This document shows, in pieces, positions 34,455 through 43,708 of a DNA stretch of 64,000 nucleotides. Positions within the stretch are counted from its first letter, which is position 1; every line of letters begins with the position of its first letter. The notes under the pieces are model-generated. The model worked only from the letters and a program-made list of their open reading frames with translations. It did not search any database and was not told the origin of the DNA. Source of the DNA: Bacteroides sp. GTDB taxonomy: Bacteria; Bacteroidota; Bacteroidia; Bacteroidales; Muribaculaceae. Location: positions 604,118 through 668,117 of the forward strand of contig JAMPHF010000002.1 in NCBI GenBank assembly GCA_023663525.1, given 5' to 3'. A program made the translations under genes and the position numbers.

Positions 34455-36260
34455 ATGACTGAAGAAGTAAAAAACTCCCCGATCGCTGATTTCGATTGGG
34501 AAGCCTATGAAAAAGGTGAGACCAAGGGCGAAAAGACCCGTGAGGAACTCACCAAGACCTATGATGAATCGCTCAACACCGTGCGTGACAAGGACGTAAT
34601 CGAAGGTACCATCATCGCCCTCAACAAGCGTGAGGCTGTGGTTAACATCGGCTACAAGAGCGACGGCATCATCCCTATGAGCGAATTTCGCTATAACCCC
34701 GACATCAAGGTGGGCGACACTGTTGAGGTTTTCATCGAAAACCAAGAAGACAAGAAAGGTCAGCTCATCCTTTCTCACCGCAAGGCTCGTGCTGCCCGCT
34801 CTTGGGACCGCATCAACGAGGCTCTTGAGAAAGACGAGGTCATCAAGGGCTACATCAAGTGCCGCACTAAGGGTGGCATGATTGTCGATGTGTTCGGCAT
34901 CGAAGCCTTCCTTCCCGGCTCTCAGATTGACGTTAAGCCCATCCGCGACTATGACATCTTCGTTGGCAAGACAATGGAGTTCAAGGTCGTTAAGATCAAT
35001 CAGGAATTCAAGAACGTGGTTGTCAGCCACAAGGCTCTTATCGAAGCCGAACTCGAACAGCAGAAGCGTGAAATCATCGCCAAGCTCGAAAAGGGTCAGG
35101 TGCTCGAAGGCTCTGTCAAGAACATTACCAGCTACGGTGTGTTCATCGACCTCGGTGGTGTTGACGGTCTCATTCATATCACAGACCTTTCCTGGGGTCG
35201 CGTAAGCCATCCCGAGGAAGTGGTTAAGCTCGACGAGAAGCTCAATGTCGTTATCCTCGACTTCGACGACGAGAAGAAGCGCATCGCTCTCGGTCTCAAG
35301 CAGCTCCAGCCCCATCCCTGGGATAAGCTCGACGAAAACCTCAAGGTTGGCGACAAGGTCAAGGGCCGCGTAGTCGTAATGGCTGACTACGGTGCATTCG
35401 TTGAAATCGCTCCCGGTGTCGAGGGTCTCATCCACGTCAGCGAGATGTCATGGAGCCAGCACCTCCGTTCTGCTCAGGACTTCCTCAAAGTCGGCGACGA
35501 AGTTGAGGCTGTCATCCTTACTCTCGACCGCGACGACCGCAAGATGTCGCTCGGTCTCAAGCAGCTCAAGAACGATCCCTGGGAGAACATCGAAACCAAA
35601 TATCCCGTCGGAAGCAAGCACACTGCAAAAGTGCGCAACTTCACCAACTTCGGCGTGTTTGTTGAAATCGAGGAAGGCGTTGACGGTCTCATCCACATCA
35701 GCGACCTCTCTTGGACCAAGAAGGTTAAGCACCCCAGCGAGTTCACTCAGATCGGTGCCGACATCGATGTCCAGGTTCTCGAAATCGACAAGGACAACCG
35801 TCGTCTCTCGCTCGGTCACAAGCAGCTTGAGGAAAATCCCTGGGATGTATTCGAGACTATCTTCACAGTAGGCTCAATCCATGAGGGTACTATCGTCGAG
35901 ATGGTTGAGAAGGGTGCAGTCATCGCACTCCCCTACGGTGTCGAGGGCTTCGCTACTCCCAAGCATCTTGTCAAGGAAGATGGCTCTAAGGCTCAGGTTG
36001 ACGAGAAACTCAACTTCAAGGTCATCGAGTTCAACAAGGACAGCAAGCGCATCATCCTCTCACACAGCCGCATCTTTGAAGATGAGCAGAAGAACGAGCG
36101 TGCTGAGGCAGCAGCTCCCAAGAAGTCAGCAGGCAGCCGCCGCAGCAGCAGTAGCCGCCGTCAGGAGGAAGCTCCCGCTCTCAATGCTCCTCTTGAGAAG
36201 ACTACTCTCGGCGACCTCTCAGCTCTCGCTGAACTCAAGCAGAAGCTCGCCGGAAAGTAA
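34455..36260 (+). CDS. rpsA: 30S ribosomal protein S1
   Basis: 601 residues, six S1/OB-fold repeats (about 46-113, 130-196, 215-285, 300-370, 388-457, 474-542), each with a GVFV/GAFVEI...GLIH-type core. It recruits and unfolds mRNA on the 30S subunit, important in a phylum where Shine-Dalgarno sites are rare. The C-terminal tail KKSAGSRRSSSSRRQEE and a final helix LSALAELKQKLAGK replace the Escherichia ending. Followed by a clear terminator. Confidence 0.96.
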   Translation: MTEEVKNSPIADFDWEAYEKGETKGEKTREELTKTYDESLNTVRDKDVIEGTIIALNKREAVVNIGYKSDGIIPMSEFRYNPDIKVGDTVEVFIENQEDKKGQLILSHRKARAARSWDRINEALEKDEVIKGYIKCRTKGGMIVDVFGIEAFLPGSQIDVKPIRDYDIFVGKTMEFKVVKINQEFKNVVVSHKALIEAELEQQKREIIAKLEKGQVLEGSVKNITSYGVFIDLGGVDGLIHITDLSWGRVSHPEEVVKLDEKLNVVILDFDDEKKRIALGLKQLQPHPWDKLDENLKVGDKVKGRVVVMADYGAFVEIAPGVEGLIHVSEMSWSQHLRSAQDFLKVGDEVEAVILTLDRDDRKMSLGLKQLKNDPWENIETKYPVGSKHTAKVRNFTNFGVFVEIEEGVDGLIHISDLSWTKKVKHPSEFTQIGADIDVQVLEIDKDNRRLSLGHKQLEENPWDVFETIFTVGSIHEGTIVEMVEKGAVIALPYGVEGFATPKHLVKEDGSKAQVDEKLNFKVIEFNKDSKRIILSHSRIFEDEQKNERAEAAAPKKSAGSRRSSSSRRQEEAPALNAPLEKTTLGDLSALAELKQKLAGK

Positions 36261-36290
36261 TCACTTCCGTCAGATAAGCAACATTATTCC

Positions 36291-36329
36291 AACGCAGGAA
36301 GGGCACAATCAGCCTCTCCTGCGTTTTTT
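36291..36329 (+). terminator. Rho-independent terminator of rpsA
   Basis: AACGCAGGA (36291-36299) pairs with TCCTGCGTT (36317-36325), followed by a T-run. Confidence 0.9.
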
Positions 36330-36340
36330 CGTTGAAGATT

Positions 36341-36590
36341 GGTGAAGGGTACAAGAGGACAAGAGCGGCAGGAGTAACAAGGATTTTGGCCGTCAGTCAT
36401 TAGCCGACAAGGGAACATAAGGACATAAGAACATAAAGGACAGAAATATTTTTCGGCTATTCGGTTAGAGAAAAAATAATCTTTTGTTCTTTATGCTCCT
36501 ATGTCATTCTGTCCCTCTCTCCTCCGACATAACAGTGAACTAAAAAATCATGTTCCTCTTGCTTCTCTTGTCCTCTTGTACCCACTTTTC
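36341..36590. repeat. Nested family C inverted repeats
   Basis: Outer arms: GGGTACAAGAGGACAAGAGC (36346 on) with CTTGCTTCTCTTGTCCTCTT and GTACCC (to 36582). Inner arms: GGGAACATAAGGACATAAGA (36410 on) with TTTATGCTCCTATGTCATTC (36491 on). Two complete elements, one inside the other. Confidence 0.8.
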
Positions 36591-36656
36591 CTTTCCGGAT
36601 TTTCATTCTCATTCTCACGAGGATGACGAGAAAGTGAGAATAATAAAAAAATTGTG

Positions 36657-36664
36657 TAACTTTG
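36657..36664 (+). promoter_or_regulatory. -7 box of the lipoprotein/YfhO unit
   Basis: TAACTTTG, 30 bp before the ATG at 36695; no TTG at -33. Confidence 0.5.
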
Positions 36665-36694
36665 CGTGACGTAAAATCTACACTTTGATTGAAA

Positions 36695-37267
36695 ATGAAG
36701 AAAAAATTGATGATAATGTTTGCCGTGGTTGCCGGGCTGGTTCAAACCGGCTGTGGTGGCGGCGATGCGAAGAAGGCTGAGGCTGTGCCCGCAGCCGAGG
36801 AGGTGGAGGTGCGGAAGTCGCAGCTCGAACAGGCTCTGACCTCCGGCAATCTCAAGCAGGCTTCGGTGATGGCCGACAGCATGTCGCTCTTTGTCGATGA
36901 CTTCACCCCCGAACAGACGGTGCAGGTATTGACCGCCTTTGTGTCGCTCCACAACGATGCCACCCGCAAGCATGAATCGCGCCGCGACCTTGAGACGCTC
37001 CGCAAATATGTGGATGTCTATGACATTGCTCTCAGTGTCAACCCCAAGGACACCCGCGAGGCTTTCCGCAAGGCCATGAGGAAGAATCCCGAACTCGACT
37101 TCGACTCCATAGCGAGAGCCTTCCGCGAGAAATTGAGTCAATATGACTCGATGCAGGACGGTTCGGCTGTCGGGCCGGCCGAGACTCCGGCTGACACGGC
37201 TGCGATTGACTCCGTCACCCCTGAGAAGCCCAAGGAGCTTCCTGTCGAACTCCGTCCGGCTGTCTGA
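36695..37267 (+). CDS. Small lipoprotein of unknown function
   Basis: 190 residues. Signal peptide with lipobox QTGC (Cys20) followed by glycines. The rest is mostly helical and charged with a proline/threonine-rich end (ETPADTAAIDSVTPEKPKELP). ATG 36695 is preferred over an in-frame TTG at 36689. The following membrane-protein gene is 57 bp away in the same direction. No recognised domain. Confidence 0.75.
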   Translation: MKKKLMIMFAVVAGLVQTGCGGGDAKKAEAVPAAEEVEVRKSQLEQALTSGNLKQASVMADSMSLFVDDFTPEQTVQVLTAFVSLHNDATRKHESRRDLETLRKYVDVYDIALSVNPKDTREAFRKAMRKNPELDFDSIARAFREKLSQYDSMQDGSAVGPAETPADTAAIDSVTPEKPKELPVELRPAV

Positions 37268-37324
37268 ACGCCCGGTCAGATTCCCCTCATAATTGCCCAC
37301 ATATCTTGAATCAAATATCTCAAA

Positions 37325-39910
37325 ATGCATAGTTTTCTCAAAAAGTATAGTCAGGTTGTGACATTCATCGGAGGTCTGATCGTCATAGCCGTCATAGCGT
37401 TCGCGTTTTTCTATCCCGATGCGTCGGAAGGTAATCAGCTCCGCCAGCACGACATGCAGCAGGGCATAGCCATCGGGCAGGAAGCCAAGGCCTACGCCGA
37501 GCAGACCGGCGAGGTGTCGCGATGGACCAACTCGCTCTTTTCAGGAATGCCGACGTTTCAGATCTCGCCCTCATATCCGTCGAGCGGTCTCTACAAATGG
37601 ATCAACACTGTCATGGGGCTCGGGCTTCCGTCGCCGTCGTCGCTGATAGCGATGATGATGACGGGTTTTTTCATCCTGCTTCTCGCCATGCGGATGCGGT
37701 GGTATGTGGCTCTCATCGGAGCGGTGGCCTATGGGTTCTCGTCCTACTTCATAATCATAATCGGTGCAGGGCATATATGGAAATTCGTGACCCTCGCCTA
37801 TATCCCGCCCACGATTGCAGGCATTGTGATGTGCTATCGCGTGCGCTGGTTGACAGGCGGTGCGCTGGCGGCTGTGTTTGCGATGATGCAGATAGCCTCC
37901 AACCATGTCCAGATGACCTACTACTTCCTGTTTGTCGTCGTTGGCATCGTCATTGCTTGCCTCATTGATGCGGTGCGTTCGAAGAAGATGCGTCAGTGGT
38001 GTGTGGCTACCGGTGTGCTTGTCGTTGCCGGGGGGCTTGCTGTCGCTGCCAATGCTCCGAGCCTCTATCTGACTTACGAGTATGCCAAGGAGACGATGCG
38101 CGGCCGCCACAGCGAGCTGTCATCGCCCACCCGTACGGGTGACGGCGGTGCGTCGGCGGGTCTTGACAAGAACTACATCACTCAATACAGCTATCAGCCG
38201 TCCGAGACATTCTCCCTTTTGATACCGAACATCAAGGGCGGTGCTTCTGCAAAGCCCGAAAAGGGGCAGATGGTGGGGATGAGCCTCTCAGACCTCCCGG
38301 ACGCTCAGAAGATGATTTCCGAGGGGAAAATCGACGGGATGCAGCAGCAGTATCTCGGATACATGAGCCAGTATTTCGGCGACCCCGAGGGGACGAACGG
38401 TCCAGTCTATGTCGGGGCATTGATTTTTGCGTTCTTCATCCTCGGCTGCATCATTGTGCGCGGGCCCATGAAATGGGTTCTCGTCGTGCTGACCGTCTTC
38501 TCGATAGTGCTTGCGTGGGGTAGACATGCCATGACGTTTACCGACATCATGCTGTCCGTGGCTCCGATGTACTCCAAGTTCCGCACGGTCGAGAGCATAC
38601 TCGTGATTGCCGAATTCACCATGCCTCTGCTTGCGGTCATGGCTCTGCAGAAGCTGCTGACCGACCCCGACGGTTGGACGCATTCCCGCAAGGCTGTCTA
38701 CTGGAGCTTCGGTATCACCCTCGCCATCTGTGCCGTCGGTTTCTGCGTGCCGGAGTTCTTCGGGAGCGTGATTTCCGACAATGACAGGCAGATTGACAAT
38801 TACATCACCGGCGCACTCATGCAGCAGGGCTACGATGCGGCAACTGCGCGTCAGTTCAGCCTGCAGAATCCGTCAATCTACTCTGCGGTCGAGGGGCTGC
38901 GCCTGGGCTTGGTGAAGTCCGACGCGCTCCGTAGTTTCATCATCGTGGCGTTGGGCGGTGTGCTGCTGTTCGCTTTCATGCGGCGCAAGATTTCATCGGG
39001 CGTGGCGGTCGCTGCGATAGCTGTGCTCGTGGTGTGCGACCTCTACACGGTCAACAAACGCTACATCAACCATGAGAGCTTCGTCCCGCGTCAACTGTCG
39101 GTCGGTGCGCCCATTGCCAAGACCGGAGCCGATGAGGTCATACTTCAGGACACGTCGATGAACTACCGCGTCATGGACATCCCCCGCTTCAACAGTGCCG
39201 ACCCATCCTATTACCATAAGATGATCGGTGGCTATCATGCCGCGAAACTCACCCGCTATCAGGATCTCATTGACCGCCATCTCTCCAACTTCCAGCGCGG
39301 GACGGAAAGCGACGCCGATTGGAATGTCATCAACATGCTCAATGCCCGCTACATCGTCGGGCTTGACGGTCAGGTGCTCCGCAACCCCGAGGCATACGGC
39401 AATGGCTGGTTTGTCGATAGGGTGGATTATGTCGATTCGCCCGACGCGGAGATGGGCGCGCTCTCGTCAATCAATCCACGGTCGGTCGCTGTGGCTGACC
39501 GCAAATTTCAGCAGATACTCGGCACGTCGGCCGCGGTTACACCGGGCGACACGATTGTCGAGACTACATATTCGCCCAACCGGCTGACCTATCGTGCCAA
39601 CAGCGCGAAGGGAGGTGTTGCGGTCTTTTCGGAGGTCTATTTCCCCTGGGGATGGACAGCGACCATTGACGGACAGCCTGCGGAGATTGGACGCGTGGAC
39701 TATGTGCTTCGTGCCATTCCTGTCCCTGCCGGAAGCCATGAGATTGTGATGACTTTCGACCCGCCGTCGCTCCACGCCACTGACACTCTCGCCACCACCG
39801 CGATAATAATCATCTACATCGCCCTCGCCCTCGCGGTAATCTATAATGCAAAACGCAAATTTGGAAAGCAGGAGGTACAAAAACAGGAGAAACAGAAAGA
39901 GGAGGTATAG
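37325..39910 (+). CDS. YfhO family membrane protein
   Basis: 861 residues with about 13 membrane helices in the first two thirds and a periplasmic C-terminal domain (about 600-810) before one last helix. GNQLRQHDMQQGIAIGQEA and WTNSLFSGMPTFQ are typical of the Bacteroidetes YfhO-like group, related to GT-C glycosyltransferases. It probably acts in cell-surface glycan modification; substrate unknown. The 3' end carries AGGAGGT/AGAAAGAGG repeats within the coding tail and just after it. Confidence 0.85.
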   Translation: MHSFLKKYSQVVTFIGGLIVIAVIAFAFFYPDASEGNQLRQHDMQQGIAIGQEAKAYAEQTGEVSRWTNSLFSGMPTFQISPSYPSSGLYKWINTVMGLGLPSPSSLIAMMMTGFFILLLAMRMRWYVALIGAVAYGFSSYFIIIIGAGHIWKFVTLAYIPPTIAGIVMCYRVRWLTGGALAAVFAMMQIASNHVQMTYYFLFVVVGIVIACLIDAVRSKKMRQWCVATGVLVVAGGLAVAANAPSLYLTYEYAKETMRGRHSELSSPTRTGDGGASAGLDKNYITQYSYQPSETFSLLIPNIKGGASAKPEKGQMVGMSLSDLPDAQKMISEGKIDGMQQQYLGYMSQYFGDPEGTNGPVYVGALIFAFFILGCIIVRGPMKWVLVVLTVFSIVLAWGRHAMTFTDIMLSVAPMYSKFRTVESILVIAEFTMPLLAVMALQKLLTDPDGWTHSRKAVYWSFGITLAICAVGFCVPEFFGSVISDNDRQIDNYITGALMQQGYDAATARQFSLQNPSIYSAVEGLRLGLVKSDALRSFIIVALGGVLLFAFMRRKISSGVAVAAIAVLVVCDLYTVNKRYINHESFVPRQLSVGAPIAKTGADEVILQDTSMNYRVMDIPRFNSADPSYYHKMIGGYHAAKLTRYQDLIDRHLSNFQRGTESDADWNVINMLNARYIVGLDGQVLRNPEAYGNGWFVDRVDYVDSPDAEMGALSSINPRSVAVADRKFQQILGTSAAVTPGDTIVETTYSPNRLTYRANSAKGGVAVFSEVYFPWGWTATIDGQPAEIGRVDYVLRAIPVPAGSHEIVMTFDPPSLHATDTLATTAIIIIYIALALAVIYNAKRKFGKQEVQKQEKQKEEV

Positions 39911-39930
39911 AAAGAGGAGGTGCAGAAATT
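39876..39930 (+). repeat. AGGAGGTACAGAAA-type purine tract
   Basis: Repeated AGGAGGTACAAAAACAGGAG and AGAAAGAGGAGGTATAGAAA units at the YfhO stop; they encode the Lys/Gln/Glu-rich tail (KQEVQKQEKQKEEV). Related in sequence to the left arm of family C. Confidence 0.55.
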
Positions 39931-40055
39931 CAAAAATAACATAAATGACATAATTATTTTCAGAGAGTAATGGCATGTAGATTCAGTTGAGAAAAGCATA
40001 AAATTTATCTGTAATTTCTGTCATTTATGAATTCATGTACCCCCCAAGGTCTAAT

Positions 40056-40128
40056 TATTATGCATTATGCATTATGAATTATGCATTAAAAAGGTTATGC
40101 ATTATGAATTATGCATTAAAAAGGTATT
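40056..40128 (+). repeat. Family B repeat, two direct copies
   Basis: Two 30-bp direct copies of a TTATGCATTATGAATTATGC unit followed by ATTAAAAAGG (40066-40095, 40096-40125). The copies supply the ATG and the repeated MHYELCIKKV codons of the next open frame. Confidence 0.85.
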
Positions 40129-40651
40129 GAAACGCGCATGGCGGAGTCGCGGTTTCGGCATACATTCGCCGTTTGCCTATCGCTTCGTTACGGCTGTGCT
40201 GAGGGAAAGGGGTGAATATTATTCCTATTTTTTTCTCAGGCGGATTGCCGGAAGCAAGGACGAATTCCGCAGACTGGCACTCGTGTTTCGCCTCGTGTGC
40301 GAGTTCACGCCCGACCGTGTGGTGCTGACTTTTGATGACGCAGGGCTTGCGGAAGCCATACGCCTTGCCGACTCCCGCGTCAGCGTGAGCAGGGGTCATG
40401 ACATGGATGTGACTGTCGGCTCGCAGCTATGCATCATGCGCGGTGACGGCGGCGATTCCCTCCGGGCGGTCGAGGGAGTGCGCGCTGTGGGCGGCAGGGT
40501 GGATGTATTCGTGATTTTCAATCTCCCGCCCGAGCGTTACAGAGCCATGACCGGGCAGCTTGGGTGCGGCATGACGTTCTATAATCTCCGCACCGCAGTG
40601 GTTGTGGTGCGCGCCGACCTCTCCCGTCAGGACTTTGAGGTGAATTTCTGA
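40067..40651 (+). CDS. Reduced methyltransferase-like protein, start uncertain
   Basis: Up to 194 residues. The first 20 (MHYELCIKKV twice) come from repeat DNA, so the true start may be a TTG at 40127 within TATTGAAACGC. RGFGIHSPFAYRFVTAVL is a known opening of Bacteroidetes O-methyltransferase-like proteins, but the length is short and the usual glycine-rich SAM loop is not evident, so the protein is probably degenerate. It ends 19 bp before xerD and is probably cotranscribed. Confidence 0.55.
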   Translation: MHYELCIKKVMHYELCIKKVLKRAWRSRGFGIHSPFAYRFVTAVLRERGEYYSYFFLRRIAGSKDEFRRLALVFRLVCEFTPDRVVLTFDDAGLAEAIRLADSRVSVSRGHDMDVTVGSQLCIMRGDGGDSLRAVEGVRAVGGRVDVFVIFNLPPERYRAMTGQLGCGMTFYNLRTAVVVVRADLSRQDFEVNF

Positions 40652-40670
40652 GACACACTCCGAGACTGCC

Positions 40671-41588
40671 ATGAGACGGATAACTGACGTAGAGAAACTG
40701 CTGAGGGAATATGACTTCTACCTCCGCATGGAGCGTGGGATGGCCGACAATACGCGCGTGGGTTACGGCATGGATGTCAGGAAACTGCTTGACTATCTCG
40801 CCTCCATCGGTACACCGCTGGGCGAAGTGACCGTCGATACGCTGCGCTACTTCACCGGCGATCTCCACGACCTCGGCATTGCCGAGCGGTCGCAGGCGCG
40901 GATTCTCTCGGGACTCCGCTCCTTTTTCCGCTTCCTGAGCATTGAGGACTATCTGCGCCCCGACCCGACCGAGCTGCTTGAGTCGCCCAAAATCGGACTG
41001 CATCTCCCCGAGGTGCTGACGGTCGAGGAAATCAATGCGATGATTGCCGCCATTGACCCCGAAAAGGCTGAGGCGCAGCGCGACCGCGCGATAATGGAGA
41101 CCCTCTATGGCTGCGGTCTGCGCGTCAGCGAGCTTGTCAACCTTGAGCTGTCAAGGGTCTACGGCAAGGAGGGCTACATCGTGGTGCGTGGCAAGGGCGA
41201 CAAGGAGCGGATGGTGCCGGTGTCGGAGGTCGCGCTCTATGAAATAGCTGAGTATCTCCGTGACCGTGAGCTGCTCAACGTGAAGCCCGATAGCACCAAC
41301 ATACTGTTTCTCAACCGCCGTGGAGGCAGGATGACCCGCGAGCGGATATTCCAGATAGTCAAGTCGCTCGCCGAGGCTGCGGGCATACGCAAGAACATCT
41401 CCCCCCACACCCTGCGCCACTCGTTTGCCACCCATCTGCTTGAGGGGGGCGCGAACCTGCGGGCAATCCAGCAGATGCTCGGTCATGAGACCATAGCCAC
41501 CACCCAAATCTACATTCACCTCGACCGCTCCACCCTCCGCACCGACATCCTCACCTACCACCCCCGCAACCACCGGCAACTTCCGTAG
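40671..41588 (+). CDS. xerD: Site-specific tyrosine recombinase XerD
   Basis: 305 residues. N-terminal SAM-like domain (1-105) and catalytic domain with all six residues visible: Arg151, Lys175, His246, Arg249, His272, Tyr281 (GLRVSELV, GKGDKER, HTLRHSFATHLLEGG, LGHETIATTQIYIHL). The length and ending fit XerD acting at dif for chromosome dimer resolution, not a phage integrase. Located beside a small methyltransferase-like gene, with no attachment-site repeats. Confidence 0.92.
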   Translation: MRRITDVEKLLREYDFYLRMERGMADNTRVGYGMDVRKLLDYLASIGTPLGEVTVDTLRYFTGDLHDLGIAERSQARILSGLRSFFRFLSIEDYLRPDPTELLESPKIGLHLPEVLTVEEINAMIAAIDPEKAEAQRDRAIMETLYGCGLRVSELVNLELSRVYGKEGYIVVRGKGDKERMVPVSEVALYEIAEYLRDRELLNVKPDSTNILFLNRRGGRMTRERIFQIVKSLAEAAGIRKNISPHTLRHSFATHLLEGGANLRAIQQMLGHETIATTQIYIHLDRSTLRTDILTYHPRNHRQLP

Positions 41589-41637
41589 GGAGGGGACATA
41601 TAGACATAGTGACACTTTTATCGTGTGGATATTTGTC

Positions 41638-41815
41638 GTAGGGACATGCCTTTGGCATGTTGGATGGATAGGCCTGCATAATCGCTTATAAATTGCGGAC
41701 ATTCCTGTTCAATCGTCGATTAATCTCCAACATGCCAAAAGCATGTCCCTACGAATATAAATCTCTGTCGCTTGTGTTTCTTATGTCCTTATGTCTTTAT
41801 GTTCCCTTTTCACAC
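41638..41815. repeat. Family A element with family C arm
   Basis: Left half begins GTAGGGACATGCCTTTGGCA (41638); the inverted half ends GCATGTCCCTAC at 41752, with one change (CAAAAGC in place of CAAAGGC). Then a family C right arm TTTCTTATGTCCTTATGTC (41779 on), whose possible left partner is GGGGACATATAGACATAG (41592 on). Between convergent xerD and gltD-like genes. Confidence 0.8.
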
Positions 41816-41848
41816 CCATTGTCTTTATGTTCCTCACATTTTTCATTC

Positions 41849-43171
41849 TTATGAGAGGTCTTTGTCGATTTCGGTCATGAGCTTGAGGGCATCGACATAT
41901 TGCATTATTCCCTCGGATACGCGGCGTGCGTCCTGCATGGCGTGGACCACGGTGGCTGGTCGGTTGGTGACATCGCCTCCGGCAAACACTCCCTTGCGGC
42001 TGGTCATGCCGTAGGGGGTCTCGCGGGTGAGGACGTATCCCTTGTCGTCAACCTTTATACCCTCGGTCGTCGATACGATGCGGCTTGCCGGTTGGCTCCC
42101 GACTGCCATTATGACTTTGGAGGCGGGTCGGACGGATTTCTCTCCCTCCTGCTCAATGACCACGTCGGAGATGATACCGTCGGCACCGCGAACATCGGTG
42201 ATTGAGGAGTTCCACATGAACTTCACGCCCTCGGCGACGGCGTCGTCATACTCGGCTTTGAGCGCGCTCATGTTTTCAATCGAGCGGTGATAGACCACGG
42301 TCACTTCGGCTGCCTCCATGCGCAGGGCTGTGCGGGCGGCATCCATAGCCGTGTTGCCGCAGCCGATGACGAAGACCTTGTCGCCTTTCTTCACCGGGAT
42401 TTCATCGCGGCTGATGAGTCCGGAATTGTAGAGGCTGACACGGCGGAGGAAGTAGATGGCCTGACGGACACCGTCGAAGTGGTTGCCGGGGATGGAGAGC
42501 TTCTTGGGTTTGCCTGTGCCTGTCCCCATGAAGATTGCGTCGAAACCCTGGGCAAAGAGGTCATCGACCGTGTAGTCGCGCCCTATGGTGGTGTTGCAGT
42601 GGATTCTGACCCCAAGCTCGCAGATTTTCTTGATTTCGTGGCGCACCACGTCTTTCGGCAGGCGGTATTCGGGTATGCCGAGCATGAGGACACCTCCGGC
42701 TTCGGGTTCCATCTCGAAAATCTCCACGTCGAAGCCTTTGCGCGACAGCTCACCGGCAACCGTCAGTCCTGCCGGGCCGCTACCGATGACCGCCACGCGA
42801 CCACGGGTCTTGGCGACGAGCTTTTCGCGCGTCAGATTCATCGCGCTGTCAAAATCGGCCACGAAGCGTTCGAGTTTGCCGACGTGGATATGGGCGTTTT
42901 TCTTGTTGAGGATGCAGTTGCCCTCACACTGGCGTTCGTGGGCGCAGACGCGTCCGCAGACGGCCGGAAGATTGCTCTTGGCGTTGATTATCGACATGGC
43001 GTTCCCGAGATTGCCCATCGAGAGTTCATGGATCCAGTCGGGGATGTCCTGACTGATGGGGCAGCCTTTCTTGCAGAGGGGATTCTTGCAGTTGAGACAG
43101 CGTTTTGCTTCCTCGATGGCCTCCTGCATCGAGTAGCCTTCAGAAGCGGAATCGTTTAGCTTGGTGTTCAT
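41849..43171 (-). CDS. NAD(P)-dependent GltD-like oxidoreductase (glutamate synthase small subunit family)
   Basis: 440 residues. N-terminal Fe-S region AKRCLNCKNPLCKKGCPISQDIPDWI and CGRVCAHERQCEGNC, FAD site VIGSGPAGLTVAGELSRKGFDVEIFE, and NAD(P) site VFVIGCGNTAMDAARTALRM, ending in GGDVTNRPATVVHAMQDARR. It is about the length of stand-alone GltA-type enzymes. No large subunit (GltB) lies next to it, so the electron acceptor and whether it makes glutamate are open. NfnB-type or sulfide-dehydrogenase-type roles are alternatives. Confidence 0.85.
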   Translation of the reverse strand: MNTKLNDSASEGYSMQEAIEEAKRCLNCKNPLCKKGCPISQDIPDWIHELSMGNLGNAMSIINAKSNLPAVCGRVCAHERQCEGNCILNKKNAHIHVGKLERFVADFDSAMNLTREKLVAKTRGRVAVIGSGPAGLTVAGELSRKGFDVEIFEMEPEAGGVLMLGIPEYRLPKDVVRHEIKKICELGVRIHCNTTIGRDYTVDDLFAQGFDAIFMGTGTGKPKKLSIPGNHFDGVRQAIYFLRRVSLYNSGLISRDEIPVKKGDKVFVIGCGNTAMDAARTALRMEAAEVTVVYHRSIENMSALKAEYDDAVAEGVKFMWNSSITDVRGADGIISDVVIEQEGEKSVRPASKVIMAVGSQPASRIVSTTEGIKVDDKGYVLTRETPYGMTSRKGVFAGGDVTNRPATVVHAMQDARRVSEGIMQYVDALKLMTEIDKDLS

Positions 43172-43262
43172 TGTGTCGGAATCAGTTGTAGCGTTGATTC
43201 AGTTGTAACTTTGTCTCCTATCGCTTAATTAGTTAGACAATAAGTATATATACATTTAAGCC

Positions 43263-43347
43263 GTAGGGACATGCCTTTGGCATGTTAAATGGATCTGCCT
43301 GTACAATAGCCGGTTAATCACAAACATGCCAAAGGCATGTCCCCTAC
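43263..43347. repeat. Family A element
   Basis: GTAGGGACATGCCTTTGGCA (43263 on) and inverted half CAAACATGCCAAAGGCATGT (43321-43340, ending CCCCTAC 43347, one extra C), upstream of the gltD-like gene. The right half thus has a 1-bp bulge relative to the left. Confidence 0.85.
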
Positions 43348-43349
43348 AT

Positions 43350-43708
43350 TCGGTATTTTTGACTTTATGCTTGTTGATAATATTGCAAATGTACAACAAA
43401 TTTCCGACATGATAAGATTTTAACCCGTAACTTTTCAAGGGTTTGTTTGCTCATTACGGTGGATGTCCGATGCAGGTAGAGATGTGGACATCCGTTAAAT
43501 TAAGGCATTTCGGTTACAATTATATGCGATATGTGATGGATTTCAGATTTTTTCCGTTAACTTTGCAATGTGACGTCGTGGCTTCTGACGGAATGGTGAG
43601 ACACATTGCGCCCCGGAGCTGTGACGCTGCCCTTAGAACATTTCTACCATACCTTGAAACATGTCTGGCCGCGATGATTAGCGAAGCCATGACCAAATAT
43701 TGTGCAAT
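43350..43708. other. Gene-free region with a promoter-like box
   Basis: TAACTTTG at 43558-43565 (plus) would start a transcript with a leader of about 140 nt before the coiled-coil gene. No clear -33 TTG. The only long frame here (43443-43718) has no family and no composition supporting coding, so I leave it out. Confidence 0.5.

Noticed and set aside
34452..35435. 327-codon frame antisense to rpsA
   Set aside because: It is the mirror of highly biased rpsA codons, with Val/Asp/Leu/Glu-rich composition and no family; it opens within the sense start.
36548..37450. 300-codon minus-strand frame over the lipoprotein gene
   Set aside because: It crosses a family C repeat and the promoter of the sense lipoprotein, and has no signal or domain.
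40056..40128. Possible CRISPR-like direct repeats
   Set aside because: Only two adjacent 30-bp copies with no spacer between and no cas gene in the window; these are family B units.
40671..41588. Tyrosine recombinase as integrase of a mobile element
   Set aside because: Length, motif order and lack of flanking attachment repeats or cargo fit the housekeeping XerD.
42287..43159. 290-codon frame antisense to the gltD-like gene
   Set aside because: The sense strand shows full FAD, NAD and Fe-S motifs; the antisense translation has no family.
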